In this document: piece by piece, positions 28,180 through 36,443 of the stretch | How the letters are laid out: each line of letters starts with the position of its first letter | How positions within the stretch are numbered: the first letter of the stretch is position 1 | Origin: Rhizonema sp. PD37 | Lineage (GTDB): Bacteria; Cyanobacteriota; Cyanobacteriia; Cyanobacteriales; Nostocaceae | Length of the DNA stretch: 51,546 nt | Direction of reading: 5' to 3' | Assembly: GCA_029379215.1 (NCBI GenBank) | Contig: JAQYWO010000024.1 | Coordinates: forward strand, 1 to 51,546 | Made by a program: the position numbers and the translations under genes | Notes under the pieces: generated by a model | Told to the model about the DNA's origin: nothing | What the model saw: only the letters and a program-made list of their open reading frames with translations | The model's database searches: none

Positions 28180-28875
28180 TTAAAGACTTGTCATGATCTG
28201 AGCTAACTCATTAGATAAGTCAACTGTTGAATATTGACGCTTTTTAAATAAAACACCTGCCAGGAAGTAGTAATCTCCAGAATAAAACGCCATTTGATTT
28301 TTTTGTAACTCTGCTATGTGTTTTTTAACTTTTGGCTCAGAGCTATAGTAGCCAAATTTCAAAGGTAAGACTAAGAAATTACTCACAGAGTATCCATTGG
28401 CTTTAGCATGCTCGATTGTACCTTTTGGATTAGAATAGCTAGATATCAAAAGTAAAGCATTGTCATAACCTAACAACAGAAGCTCGTTGGTAAATTTTGC
28501 TCCATCTATACCTCCAAATAATAGAGGGATATAGATATCATTGTCGGGCGCTGGGAGGTACGGGGGATTGGCTACAAGATATTTCGCCTCTGGTTTAGAA
28601 GCATCAAATAAAGAGGAATTATAAATTACATATTTATGAGCTAAATTGTATTCGTCAATTGAAGAGTTGGCGACTTTCCATGCAGAAGTATTTAATTCAA
28701 ATCCACGTATAACACCCTGAAAATTAGTCCTGAGTAATGAATTAATGACGGGACTACCGTCTCCTGAACCAAATTCAACAACGTGTTCGGATTTATTGCA
28801 GTTTCTTAAAACTAAATTCTCCAAGCAGTTTGAGTAGAAATTAGATTCTTCTGGGCAAAAAAATATGTCTTTCAT
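28180..28875 (-). CDS. Class I SAM-dependent methyltransferase
   Basis: 231 aa. The SAM-binding motif I is 'HVVEFGSGDGSPVI' (about 33-46), motif II acidic residue is in 'IRGFELNTSAWKVA', and motif IV is 'YLVANPPYLPAP', an NPPY motif of the kind used by N- and protein-modifying methyltransferases (HemK/PrmC-like, small-molecule or nucleic acid N-methylation). The C-terminal half has no known substrate domain. Substrate not determinable. It is 258 bp downstream of the PF14518-type gene, with a hairpin between, so joint transcription is doubtful. Confidence 0.78.
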   Translation of the reverse strand: MKDIFFCPEESNFYSNCLENLVLRNCNKSEHVVEFGSGDGSPVINSLLRTNFQGVIRGFELNTSAWKVANSSIDEYNLAHKYVIYNSSLFDASKPEAKYLVANPPYLPAPDNDIYIPLLFGGIDGAKFTNELLLLGYDNALLLISSYSNPKGTIEHAKANGYSVSNFLVLPLKFGYYSSEPKVKKHIAELQKNQMAFYSGDYYFLAGVLFKKRQYSTVDLSNELAQIMTSL

Positions 28876-29087
28876 TTGACTAAACTTATCCTACTTCCAT
28901 ACATGACAATGACTCAATAGTATGGTTGCTCAATCGGCACCATACCAGAAGAGAAGAGAGAAAATATATTCTCTTTCAACTATTTGTTACTAAGTGAAAA
29001 ATTTATGAGGCGATTCTATTTTATTTTTAAGATAATCGTGACTGCTAAGAGGAAAAGCAAAACAATTAGCAGTTAAAGATTGATAAT

Positions 29088-29131
29088 GTGCAATTAAATG
29101 TCACCTTTTATTTTTTAATTGCACTCTTTTT
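29088..29131 (+). terminator. Hairpin with T-tract at the 3' end of the diiron-type gene
   Basis: GTGCAATTAAA (29088-29098) pairs with TTTAATTGCAC (29114-29124), 15-nt loop, then TCTTTTT on the plus strand. The T-run is in plus orientation, yet the neighbouring genes are minus strand; the hairpin may still act on minus-strand transcripts less well. Confidence 0.45.
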
Positions 29132-29133
29132 GA

Positions 29134-30237
29134 TTAAGTCTGCACAAGTAAGTTCGATTGCTGTGTAGCACGTATTGACTGCACAACAGCACTACCTGCG
29201 CGATCGCCCATGAGCTTTTCAAGATCGTACCCCAGTACAAGTTCCCACGCTTGCTCTGGGTACATTTCCGCTAAAGGCAAAGCGACATCCTTTAACATCC
29301 ACTGCCCGTGACGTTCATCTTCCCTGATGTGTAATTCCCAATAACCCATAGCCGCATCAGACAAGCCCAGTCTTTGCGCTGCAGCAAGATAATTTCTATA
29401 AGCTGAAGGTCCGGCTACCTCGAAATATGTCAGCCCCCCATTATAACGCAAGAAATAACGTTTGCACTCTGTTAGCAAAAAGTTATGATTAGCACAAGCT
29501 AAGACTTCCCACGGAACTAAATCAAAATAGTTTTCTGGTTTGGTATTCATACCGAACTCAGTCAGCATTTGGGCAAAATACGTAGAATGCTTACGAGAAA
29601 AGCGACCGTTACCATACTCTTCTAGTAGTACTCTAATGAGTGTGCATTGCACTTCATTCGCAGCCCCACCCAGAATGCGAGAAAGACGACTGCCTTCCAC
29701 CAAGCCATCAAACGAGCCAATAGCCAGCAAATGACGGTAGCCAGCCTCAGTCATTTGTTCTCTAATATAACGGCTTTCCTGTGACAAAGGCGGATCTAAA
29801 TCAACGGCTGCACGTTCAGTGAGCGCTTCCTTGACATCTAGTTTTTGCAGTGTGTCTACGTCAATTTGTCTCAATTCCCATTCTTGCCAAGCCGTCTCGA
29901 TTTGGTCACGTATCTTGTATAAGTAAGGCGATCACTCATTAGTATAATGGCGTAGGTCATCGTACCAAAATAGGTTTAACCGATTAATACGATAAAGAAT
30001 ACGCTGCACAAAGCGGTGAGCTGCCGGATTTCCTAACCCTTTTTGGTAAGCAGCACAAATTGCCATAGACAGTACTGCTTCAAACGGATTAACCTGAACT
30101 AGTTCATCCAGTTTCTTATCTAAATTTTCTATTGCCAGCAATTCGATAAATTGCTGCTCAGCGACATCGTATTTTGTGTTAGTTATCTCGTCTGTTCGCG
30201 TACTTGTTCCCGCAGCAAAAGCGATCGGGATCATCAT
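29134..30237 (-). pseudogene. Iron-containing redox enzyme (heme-oxygenase-like, PF14518-type), interrupted by one TGA
   Basis: A 367-codon frame from ATG 30237, broken after residue 101 by TGA at 29932-29934; both sides are in the same frame. N part: 'FVQRILYRINRLNLFWYDDL'. After the stop: 'SPYLYKIRDQIETAWQEWEL', then 'NEVQCTLIRVLLEEYGNGR' and 'HSTYFAQML', and 'YWELHIREDERHGQWMLKDV', whose Glu/His residues match the metal ligands of heme-oxygenase-like diiron oxidases. Changing TGA to CGA restores Arg and a HIP1 octamer. A downstream TTG at 29874 might still yield a truncated protein. It follows a 26-codon peptide gene by 9 nt, so they form an operon. Confidence 0.82.
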
Positions 30238-30246
30238 AAAATTGGC

Positions 30247-30327
30247 TTATATAAATGTTCGGATCGTCACAGAAGTAAAATTAGTTCCACCTCTTACACT
30301 TATAATCTTCTTTGGAAGTAGCTTCAT
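30247..30327 (-). CDS. Short peptide gene (26 aa) upstream of the PF14518-type gene
   Basis: Starts ATG 30327 (an ATG at 30333 adds Met-Tyr). It begins 'MKLLPKKIIS', continues with a Val-Arg-Gly-Gly-Thr-Asn-Phe stretch, and ends 'TSVTIRTFI'. AAGGAGAG at 30334-30341 gives an excellent ribosome-binding site, and the stop lies 9 nt before the enzyme ATG. A basic, amphipathic N-part and a Ser/Thr/Gly-rich C-part resemble a peptide that could be a modification substrate, but it has no known precursor signature. It could also be a leader peptide for translational coupling. Confidence 0.55.
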   Translation of the reverse strand: MKLLPKKIISVRGGTNFTSVTIRTFI

Positions 30328-30333
30328 GTACAT

Positions 30334-30341
30334 CTCTCCTT
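30334..30341 (-). promoter_or_regulatory. Strong Shine-Dalgarno site for the short peptide
   Basis: AAGGAGAG; the core lies 8 nt before the ATG at 30327 and 2 nt before the one at 30333. It is among the best ribosome sites noticed in this window and is the main reason to accept the short gene and the 30327 start. Confidence 0.6.
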
Positions 30342-30594
30342 GGTTATAAAGCCAAAGCTAGAAGGGGAGTTTGTGAGATAGCATCTATGTCTTCCGCATC
30401 CTAGATATTTACTGTAAATTTTTATTCCAGTGCTTAACTCCTATGGTTGTTGAAATCTCAGATAATCAAGGATTTTAAGATCAGGCTTTACAAAATTTTA
30501 CAATCAGGAAATTTTTTGCACATATTTTTTTATACCCGATTGTCCCTGCGTCTGTATTAATTATAAGTGTTCAACCGGACATAAGAGAATTTGC

Positions 30595-30879
30595 TCAAAA
30601 TAGCTTTTTTTTCTGACTACTCTCTTCCTCTTCGGGATTGAGCGATCGCTCCCAGCGAGAAAACGCTTGGGAACAAAGCAGTGTGAGGAATAAATAAACT
30701 AAGGCGACAGTGAAGTAAATCTCGAACGAGCGATAATTTTCCGCTACAATCAGCTGTCCCTTGCGGAACAACTCTTCAAACCCAATAACAGCAACTAAGC
30801 TCGTGTCTTTAAGCAGGCTAATGAACTGATTGCCCAGAGGTGGCAGTATTCGCCTCAAACAAGAGCGGAAATATCGCAT
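30595..30879 (-). pseudogene. Amino-acid ABC transporter permease, C-terminal remnant
   Basis: About 94 codons. 'LRRILPPLGNQFISLLKDTS' and 'LVAVIGFEELFRKGQL' are the cytoplasmic EAA-loop end and final membrane region of HisM/GlnP-type permeases; 'FEIYFTVALVYLFLTLLCSQ' is the last transmembrane helix. The first two-thirds of a permease are missing. The frame overlaps the end of the binding-protein frame in another register (30855-30879), so an internal deletion joined the two. Confidence 0.78.
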
Positions 30880-31604
30880 ACTGTTGCCAAACCTTGGTTA
30901 ATCGCTTGTAGGCTGGGCGATCCTTTAGGTGTGGGAATGCCATAAAATTCTTCTGTCAGCAGATCGCCAATGAGTTTAAGTTTCCTGAGGTTGCCGCTTT
31001 TTATACCATATAATATAACAACGCGATCGTTAAGAACGGCATCGACGTTGCCATTGAGTAATGCCTGAAGGGTTAAGGGTGAATCATTAAAAGTGCGAAT
31101 TTCAGCCCCAGGAATACTTTTAGCCTTCAGTGCGCCAGTCGTGCCGATTTGTACGCCAATAATATTGTTTTTAAGACTGTCGAAATTCGTAATGCTTTGA
31201 TTGTCTGTGCGGGTAGCGATCGCTACCCCCGATTTGAAGTAAGGGCGGGAGAAGGAAATTGTCTTCACTCGTTCGGCAGTAATTGCCATCGCCGCAACTG
31301 CCGCATCTACAGTTTGCGCTTGCAATGCTGGAATCATACCAGCAAACGGCATATTCTGATATTTAACTTTGAAGCCAGCTGATGAGGCTAAAGCATTCAT
31401 CAAGTCAATGTCAAAGCCCTGCAACTCACCATTTGCAGATTGAAACTCGAAAGGTGGAAAGGTTGGTTCTGTAGCAACCGTAAGTGTTTTGCCAGCGGCA
31501 ATGGCACTGTTTGTGAAACTACAACTTGAAAGCAGTTGTAGACAGATTAAGCCAAGAACTAGCCAACGTTTAACAGCGATCACTTTTCTTAACCTGTCAC
31601 ACAT
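30855..31604 (-). pseudogene. Family 3 substrate-binding protein, fused and truncated
   Basis: From ATG 31604 ('MCDRLRKVIAVKRWLVLGLI'), with the lipobox 'LQLLSSC' and then an SBP_bac_3 domain: 'LTVATEPTFPPFEFQSANGE', 'MNALASSAGFKVKYQNMPFA', 'RVKTISFSRPYFKSGVAIAT' and 'GIPTPKGSPSLQAINQGLAT'. It should bind amino acids in the periplasm. The last 15-20 residues are replaced by 'VCDISALV', where sequence of a permease begins in another frame. In cyanobacteria such domains are often one fused protein (BgtB type), so this is a collapsed fusion gene. No ATPase gene is near. A longer start at 31637 seems less likely. Confidence 0.75.
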
Positions 31605-32264
31605 GAGAGAGAGGCAATAAATGTCCAACTTGCCCAATATGTTCCAATGAATTTACTGGAATAGTCAGTAGAGGGATCCTGAACAAACCACTCAGGAATG
31701 ACTTTTTGCTGGACAATTTTTTTTTCCAAGCCGATTTGTAGGCACAGATTCTCGTAAACAATATTTGCCTTCGCCGTTTCTAGCATTTTTTATACTAACT
31801 TTTGTAGCCATTCCGCTCGAACAAACAGACTATGATCTCGATGGTTGCCATAATTAAGTCCAATAATTATGACCAGATATCCTTTGTCGTTGATTATTTT
31901 GTCTAAACAAAATTGAATGATTTCCTGCTCATCCTTGTGTTGTTGGCTTTCCTTATCAACGGTATGATATATCATCCCGCATAGTACCACTGCATCAAAC
32001 TTTTTATTTTCTGTAGCAAGTTTCCGCAGAAATACCCATAAATCCTCGCAGACAAAGGTTCTGCTGGGGTATAGGTTTAACACAGTATTTAATGGCATAT
32101 TCACTGTGATCGACCCCAACGTAGTCGCATTGAGAAGGCAGATACTTGAGCAAAGCCCCATTCCCACACCCCAGATCCAACAAAGAGAATGATCTTTCTT
32201 TAAAAGAATCCTCTAGAAAATGAACTGGTAGTGTATAACGGGTAGCATTTTCCGGCTGCTCCAA
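31589..32264 (-). pseudogene. SAM-dependent methyltransferase, frameshifted
   Basis: From ATG 32264: 'SFSLLDLGCGNGALLKYLPS' (SAM motif I), then 'CDYVGVDHSEYAIKYC'. Between about 32060 and 32090 the frame shifts; the continuation reads 'TFVCEDLWVFLRKLATENKK', 'FDAVVLCGMIYHTV' and 'KGYLVIIIGLNYGNHRDHSL' to TAA at 31790. In the same frame a further 65 codons stay open to 31589 ('MLETAKANIVYENLCLQIGL'), overlapping the binding-protein start. Probably inactive. Substrate unknown. Confidence 0.7.
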
Positions 32265-32383
32265 GTAGGCATAACAGTCAGATTGAAAACGTTCTTCAGA
32301 TCGGACGAAAAGTTAACGCGCTCCTTCTAGCCTGAATCCGCGCACCGCTATAGTCGCGGTGTTGGCTCAACAGTTGAGTATTA

Positions 32384-32411
32384 AAAGCCCCAGACAAAAA
32401 GCTGGAGCTTT
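32384..32411 (-). terminator. Intrinsic terminator of the RemA-like gene
   Basis: On the minus strand AAAGCTCCAG and CTGGGGCTTT form a 10-bp stem (one U-G pair) around an 8-nt loop, followed by TTAATA. It sits 23 bp past the stop of the RemA-like gene. Confidence 0.6.
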
Positions 32412-32433
32412 GCTTGCTTCAGGTACGTCGCAC

Positions 32434-32799
32434 TTATTTTGCTTCATTCTCCAAAACTTGCCGGATACGCCGTTCCAACAAATCTAGATCCAAACCACCT
32501 TCATCACGACTGATACGCCGCACGGTCGAATTGACGTTAATTAGGTCTACTAATAAATCTTGGAGAATCTCTTGCTGCTGGCGGGCTTGAGTCACTTCAC
32601 GCGGTTCTTGTACTAAGTCCCGTACAATAGTATCTTCAGCCCGAGAAGCAATAATCGGATCGGATTGTTCTACCAACTGAACAAAGGTACGCCGCCCTGG
32701 TCCTCGGTCTTCTTCAATAGGTATAATTGCTTTCACTTGGTCAGACCGTACATACTTGCCAAAACCCAAATGAACTAGCACGGATGACTGTATTTTCAT
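32434..32799 (-). CDS. RemA/DUF370-like protein
   Basis: 121 aa. The N-terminal half, 'VLVHLGFGKYVRSDQVKAII' followed by 'PIEEDRGPGRRTFVQL' and 'SDPIIASRAEDTIVRDLV', follows the RemA pattern (a GFGN-V..D.I.AI core, then a second beta motif). The C-terminal 50 residues are a charged helical extension ('LERRIRQVLENEAK'). In Bacillus RemA is a DNA-binding activator of matrix genes; the role in cyanobacteria is not established. Single gene with its own terminator. Family call moderate. Confidence 0.62.
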   Translation of the reverse strand: MKIQSSVLVHLGFGKYVRSDQVKAIIPIEEDRGPGRRTFVQLVEQSDPIIASRAEDTIVRDLVQEPREVTQARQQQEILQDLLVDLINVNSTVRRISRDEGGLDLDLLERRIRQVLENEAK

Positions 32800-33565
32800 G
32801 TAATTCTAGCGTTGTTTTTATAACCTAACTCTATTTTAAAACTTTAGAGAATGACCAGACAGGCATAAGCAGAGCGGGTTGTACCCAATTAAAAGTAGTA
32901 GTTTCCTATTGTCGTGAGAGAAAGACAAGACAAGGAAAATGAGGAAGTATTCATTTTCTCCCCCCTCCCTCTACTAAAATTATGGGGGCAACTTGGAGCA
33001 GGAATTGTCGCAGACAGTAATATTGAGAGAGAATGGGATGAATCTCTGCACAAAGCACTAGTACAATTCAAGGCACTGGCAATGGTTCTCATTGAGCAGA
33101 ACGTCAGAATCTCATTGAGAATAGGAACAGAGGAGGGAATGAGGAGTAAGAGGTTATGAGTCAAAAGTAGTTGTATTGAGGTGAACGTTTGTACTACCAA
33201 TCACCTTTTCAAGTTAAATATTCTATTTCCCTCGTTTGCGATCGCTTAAATTCTCATCAAAAATAGGGAATTTAAAGCTCTTATTTTAGGTTAAATTCCT
33301 AGTGGTGTGCCAAGGTAACTTTGTGGGGTTAATAGCAGCAAGAAAATCTCTTTCTCCCCCTGCTTCCTCTGATCGCCCTTGCCTCCTCTGCTTACCCTAA
33401 AGAAAGCAATTTTGGGTTGATCGAGTACTAGCTACTCCCCTTGCTCCCCTCAATGATGAATTTTTTGGCATTTTGGGCAAATATTTTGACGAAATACAGC
33501 TATCATCATCAGAATATTTGTATTCATCTGCAAAAAGACAGATTATAGTCATACCTTAGTATTCA
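32800..33565. promoter_or_regulatory. Divergent region between the RemA-like gene and pipX
   Basis: About 770 bp. It holds a pyrimidine-rich low-complexity part near 33350-33460 (TCCCCCTGCTTCCTCT), a HIP1 site near 33240 and a hairpin GGAATTTAA/TTAAATTCC (33267-33299). Overlapping frames on both strands near 32890-33200 have no recognisable content. The pipX promoter lies at the right edge; I could not place an NtcA box. Confidence 0.4.
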
Positions 33566-33844
33566 ATGAACCCAGAAAACTCGGAAACATACTTAAATCA
33601 TCCTACTTGGGGTTTGCTCTATAGAATCTGTATGGTAGATGATCACCAAGAGTTGTTCACAACTCTTTATGCTCAGCGCTTATTTTTTTTAGTGGCAACT
33701 GACGTCAAAGGTCTTAAATTTCAGTCTATAGGACGTACTGAGGCAAGAATGATGCTAGAAAATCGCTTACGTAGCCTGCGGCGCAGTGGACAATCTCAGG
33801 AGTACGATCAAGTTCAGAGTATTTTCCAACGCACATTCCAATGA
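33566..33844 (+). CDS. pipX: PipX, NtcA coactivator
   Basis: 92 aa. Near-canonical PipX: 'NHPTWGLLYRICMVDDHQEL' and 'FTTLYAQRLFFLVATD' form the Tudor-like domain, followed by 'IGRTEARMMLENRLRSLRRS', the C-terminal helices. It binds the PII protein or the transcription factor NtcA depending on 2-oxoglutarate and ATP/ADP, linking nitrogen status to NtcA regulation. Its last codon overlaps pipY (ATGA at 33841-33844), the standard cyanobacterial pair. Confidence 0.95.
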   Translation: MNPENSETYLNHPTWGLLYRICMVDDHQELFTTLYAQRLFFLVATDVKGLKFQSIGRTEARMMLENRLRSLRRSGQSQEYDQVQSIFQRTFQ

Positions 33845-34512
33845 CTAGTTCGATTAGTGTTCGGATTGCCACCCTTCGTTCCGCCCTGCCAGATTCAGTG
33901 CGGCTAATTGCTGTCACAAAGCAAGTATCAACAGATGCAATGCGCTGTGCTTATGCTGCAGGGATTCGAGATTTTGGGGAGAGTCGCATTCAAGAAGCCG
34001 CCACTAAACAAGCCGAGTTGCAAGATTTATCGGATCTACAGTGGCACTTTATTGGACATTTACAAACCAACAAAGCTAAGAAAGCGATTGAACAATTTCA
34101 GTGGATTCACTCAGTAGATAATTTGAAACTGGCACAGCGCTTGAACCAATTAGCACTAGAGCTTGGAGTCAGTCCTCTAGTTTGCTTACAAGTGAAGATT
34201 CTCGCCGATCCCAGTAAATCGGGTTGGAGTGTGCCAGAACTATTCGCTGACTTACCAGCACTTGATGAATGTAAAAATTTACAAATTCAGGGTTTGATGA
34301 CAATTCCACCTTTAGGACTAAACGATTCAGAAATTTTGGATGTGTTTCATCATACTCGTGATCTGAAAAAAGAGATCCAGGAGAAAAATTGGTCTCATCT
34401 TCAAATTCGACATCTTTCGATGGGAATGTCAGGGGACTATCAACTAGCGGTGCAAGCTGGTGCAACAATGATTCGGTTGGGAACTATTTTATTTGGCAAT
34501 CGCACTACATAA
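33841..34512 (+). CDS. pipY: PipY, YggS-family PLP-binding protein
   Basis: 223 aa. PLP-binding Lys27 lies in 'RLIAVTKQVS'; then 'GIRDFGESRIQEAATKQAEL', 'WHFIGHLQTNKAKKAIEQF' and the C-terminal phosphate-binding 'LSMGMSGDYQLAVQAGATMI' with 'RLGTILFG'. All belong to the PLPBP fold. It keeps vitamin B6 and amino-acid pools balanced. Start ATG overlaps pipX; a weak hairpin lies downstream. Confidence 0.95.
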   Translation: MTSSISVRIATLRSALPDSVRLIAVTKQVSTDAMRCAYAAGIRDFGESRIQEAATKQAELQDLSDLQWHFIGHLQTNKAKKAIEQFQWIHSVDNLKLAQRLNQLALELGVSPLVCLQVKILADPSKSGWSVPELFADLPALDECKNLQIQGLMTIPPLGLNDSEILDVFHHTRDLKKEIQEKNWSHLQIRHLSMGMSGDYQLAVQAGATMIRLGTILFGNRTT

Positions 34513-34557
34513 TTACTTCACAAAAATTACAAAGGAGCTATAGTTTTTAAAAGATTC

Positions 34558-34578
34558 AACCTAAAATAGGTTTCTTTA
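34558..34578 (+). terminator. Weak hairpin after pipY
   Basis: AACCTA and TAGGTT with a 3-nt loop, followed by TCTTTATT, in the 274-bp gap before sepF. The short stem makes it a doubtful terminator. The rest of the gap is AT-rich and presumably carries the sepF promoter. Confidence 0.4.
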
Positions 34579-34786
34579 TTTAACGTTTAAGATACACTTT
34601 TATCTCGTTGTTGTGTATAAATAATATACAAACAATTTAGGGGCGTGTATTTATTAAAAAAAATTGTAGTTAATGCTACAAACAGCGTTAAAATTGCTAA
34701 GCTGTGGGTCTTCTGTAACATCAAAAGTTAACAGAATAAGCTTTCGCGCCTATCAATAAAAGAAACCAGGACTAGGAGTGTAGATT

Positions 34787-35377
34787 GTGAATAATATTTT
34801 TTCCAAACTGAGAGACTTTGTCGGACTTAATGAGCCGGTGGAGTATGAGTACTACGAGGAAGAACCAGAGGCAGAGAGTTACCAAAATCTGTATCAAGAA
34901 CAAAATGTCCAACAAGCGCCACAAGAACCAACAACTCAAAATCGACGTTGGCGCGAACCAATGCATACAATGGAGAACGAAGTAGCAGCAGGACCTAAGC
35001 CTATGAGTAATGTTATTGGTATGCCAAACGCAGTAAATGGAATCTCGGAAGTCCTGGTTATTGAACCGCGTACATTTGAAGAAATGCCTCAAGCCATTCA
35101 AGCATTGCGAGAGCGTAAGTCAATAGTCCTAAATTTAACAATCATGGACCCAGATCAAGCACAGCGGGCTGTGGATTTTGTGGCAGGCGGCACTTACGCA
35201 CTTGATGGACATCAAGAACGCATTGGCGAGAGCATATTTTTGTTCACACCAAGCTGCGTGCAAGTAAGCACCCAAACAGGAGTTATTCATGAAGTGCCGC
35301 AACCGCCAGTACGTCCTTCACGCACAACCGGCGCAAATCCAGCATGGGGTCAAGAAGCCAACCGGATGGCACAATAG
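34787..35377 (+). CDS. sepF: SepF cell-division protein
   Basis: 196 aa. The N-terminus '[12 protein letters not shown]' is the membrane-targeting amphipathic helix; an acidic linker with '[12 protein letters not shown]' follows. The SepF domain (about 85-170) has '[20 protein letters not shown]', '[20 protein letters not shown]' and '[20 protein letters not shown]', the usual motifs. It tethers FtsZ filaments to the membrane. GTG start at 34787 with AGGAG eight bases before it. Located between pipY and proC as in many cyanobacteria. Confidence 0.95.
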   Translation: MNNIFSKLRDFVGLNEPVEYEYYEEEPEAESYQNLYQEQNVQQAPQEPTTQNRRWREPMHTMENEVAAGPKPMSNVIGMPNAVNGISEVLVIEPRTFEEMPQAIQALRERKSIVLNLTIMDPDQAQRAVDFVAGGTYALDGHQERIGESIFLFTPSCVQVSTQTGVIHEVPQPPVRPSRTTGANPAWGQEANRMAQ

Positions 35378-35453
35378 TTGAGAAATTTTAAATTTGTGAT
35401 TTTAGATAAGAGACTGGATCTAGGATCTAAAATTAAAGAAAAGGAATATTGAC

Positions 35454-36263
35454 TTGTCTGTCAAATTTGGCTTAATTGGTGGCGGGGTGATGGGAGAAGC
35501 GCTGTTATCCCGCCTTATTGCTCAAAAAATCTATCTAGCATCAGAAGCGCTCGTGAGTGAACCAGATTCCTCACGGCAAATTTATTTGGAGGAGAAATAC
35601 GGTGTCTCCGTAACGGCGGACAATCGATTGGTTTTTTCCCAAGCAACGGAAGTCGTTTTTTTGGCAGTAAAATCCCAGATATTTAGTGCGATCGCTCAAG
35701 AATTAGCAGAAGTACTGGATACAGCCAAACCTCTGGTGATTTCGATCTTGGCAGGTGTGCCTATAAGTAACCTAGAAGCAGCTTTTCCGAACATACCAGT
35801 CATTCGGGCAATGCCCAATACACCCCTCACTGTAGGCGAGGGAGTAACCGCGATCTGTTTAGGTGCCTATACAAAAGCAATACATCAACAAACAGCACGG
35901 CAAATCTTTTCAGCGGTAGGAGAAGTTGTAGAAGTTCCAGAAACACTAATGGATGCAGTAACGGGACTATCAGGATCGGGTCCCGGCTATGTGGCACTAT
36001 TTGTAGAAGCACTGGCTGATGGTGGAGTCGCAGCAGGTTTACCAAGGGCGATCGCCTATCAACTGGCATTACAAACTGTGCATGGAACAGCCAAGTTGCT
36101 TCAAGAAACAAAAATACATCCAGCAGAACTCAAAGATCGCGTCACCAGTGCTGGCGGGACAACAATTGCTGGCATTGCTCAATTAGAAGCAGCTGGATTT
36201 CGCTCAGCGATAATTGAAGCAGTAAAAGCCGCAACAGCCAGATCCCAAGAACTGGGAAAATAG
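35454..36263 (+). CDS. proC: Pyrroline-5-carboxylate reductase
   Basis: 269 aa. NAD(P)-binding start 'KFGLIGGGVMGEALLSRLIA', 'VIRAMPNTPLTVGEGVTAIC' and the C-terminal 'VTGLSGSGPGYVALFVEALA' plus 'LKDRVTSAGGTTIAGIAQLE' are the P5CR signatures. Catalyses the last step of proline synthesis. It starts at TTG 35454 with AAGGAA upstream. It follows sepF by 76 bp. Confidence 0.96.
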   Translation: MSVKFGLIGGGVMGEALLSRLIAQKIYLASEALVSEPDSSRQIYLEEKYGVSVTADNRLVFSQATEVVFLAVKSQIFSAIAQELAEVLDTAKPLVISILAGVPISNLEAAFPNIPVIRAMPNTPLTVGEGVTAICLGAYTKAIHQQTARQIFSAVGEVVEVPETLMDAVTGLSGSGPGYVALFVEALADGGVAAGLPRAIAYQLALQTVHGTAKLLQETKIHPAELKDRVTSAGGTTIAGIAQLEAAGFRSAIIEAVKAATARSQELGK

Positions 36264-36443
36264 TATAAGTGTCTTAGGTAAGAAAGAAATCAGAATCTCC
36301 CTTTGTGTTGTAGGAGAGTGTCAAAATTCACTATAATACCTAAAAAAGGATAAATTTGTGGTGTAGGGACGGGGTGATTCTGAATAAACCCAAATTCGGG
36401 ATTGAAATAACATAGTAAACAGTCCGGTTGCAATTGTGATTGA

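Noticed and set aside
29932..29934. TGA read as selenocysteine
   Set aside because: No SECIS-like element noticed, and a one-base change to CGA restoring a HIP1 site explains it better.
32889..33200. Overlapping frames on both strands upstream of pipX
   Set aside because: Low-complexity, no recognisable motif; they exist because the region is pyrimidine-rich and lacks stops.
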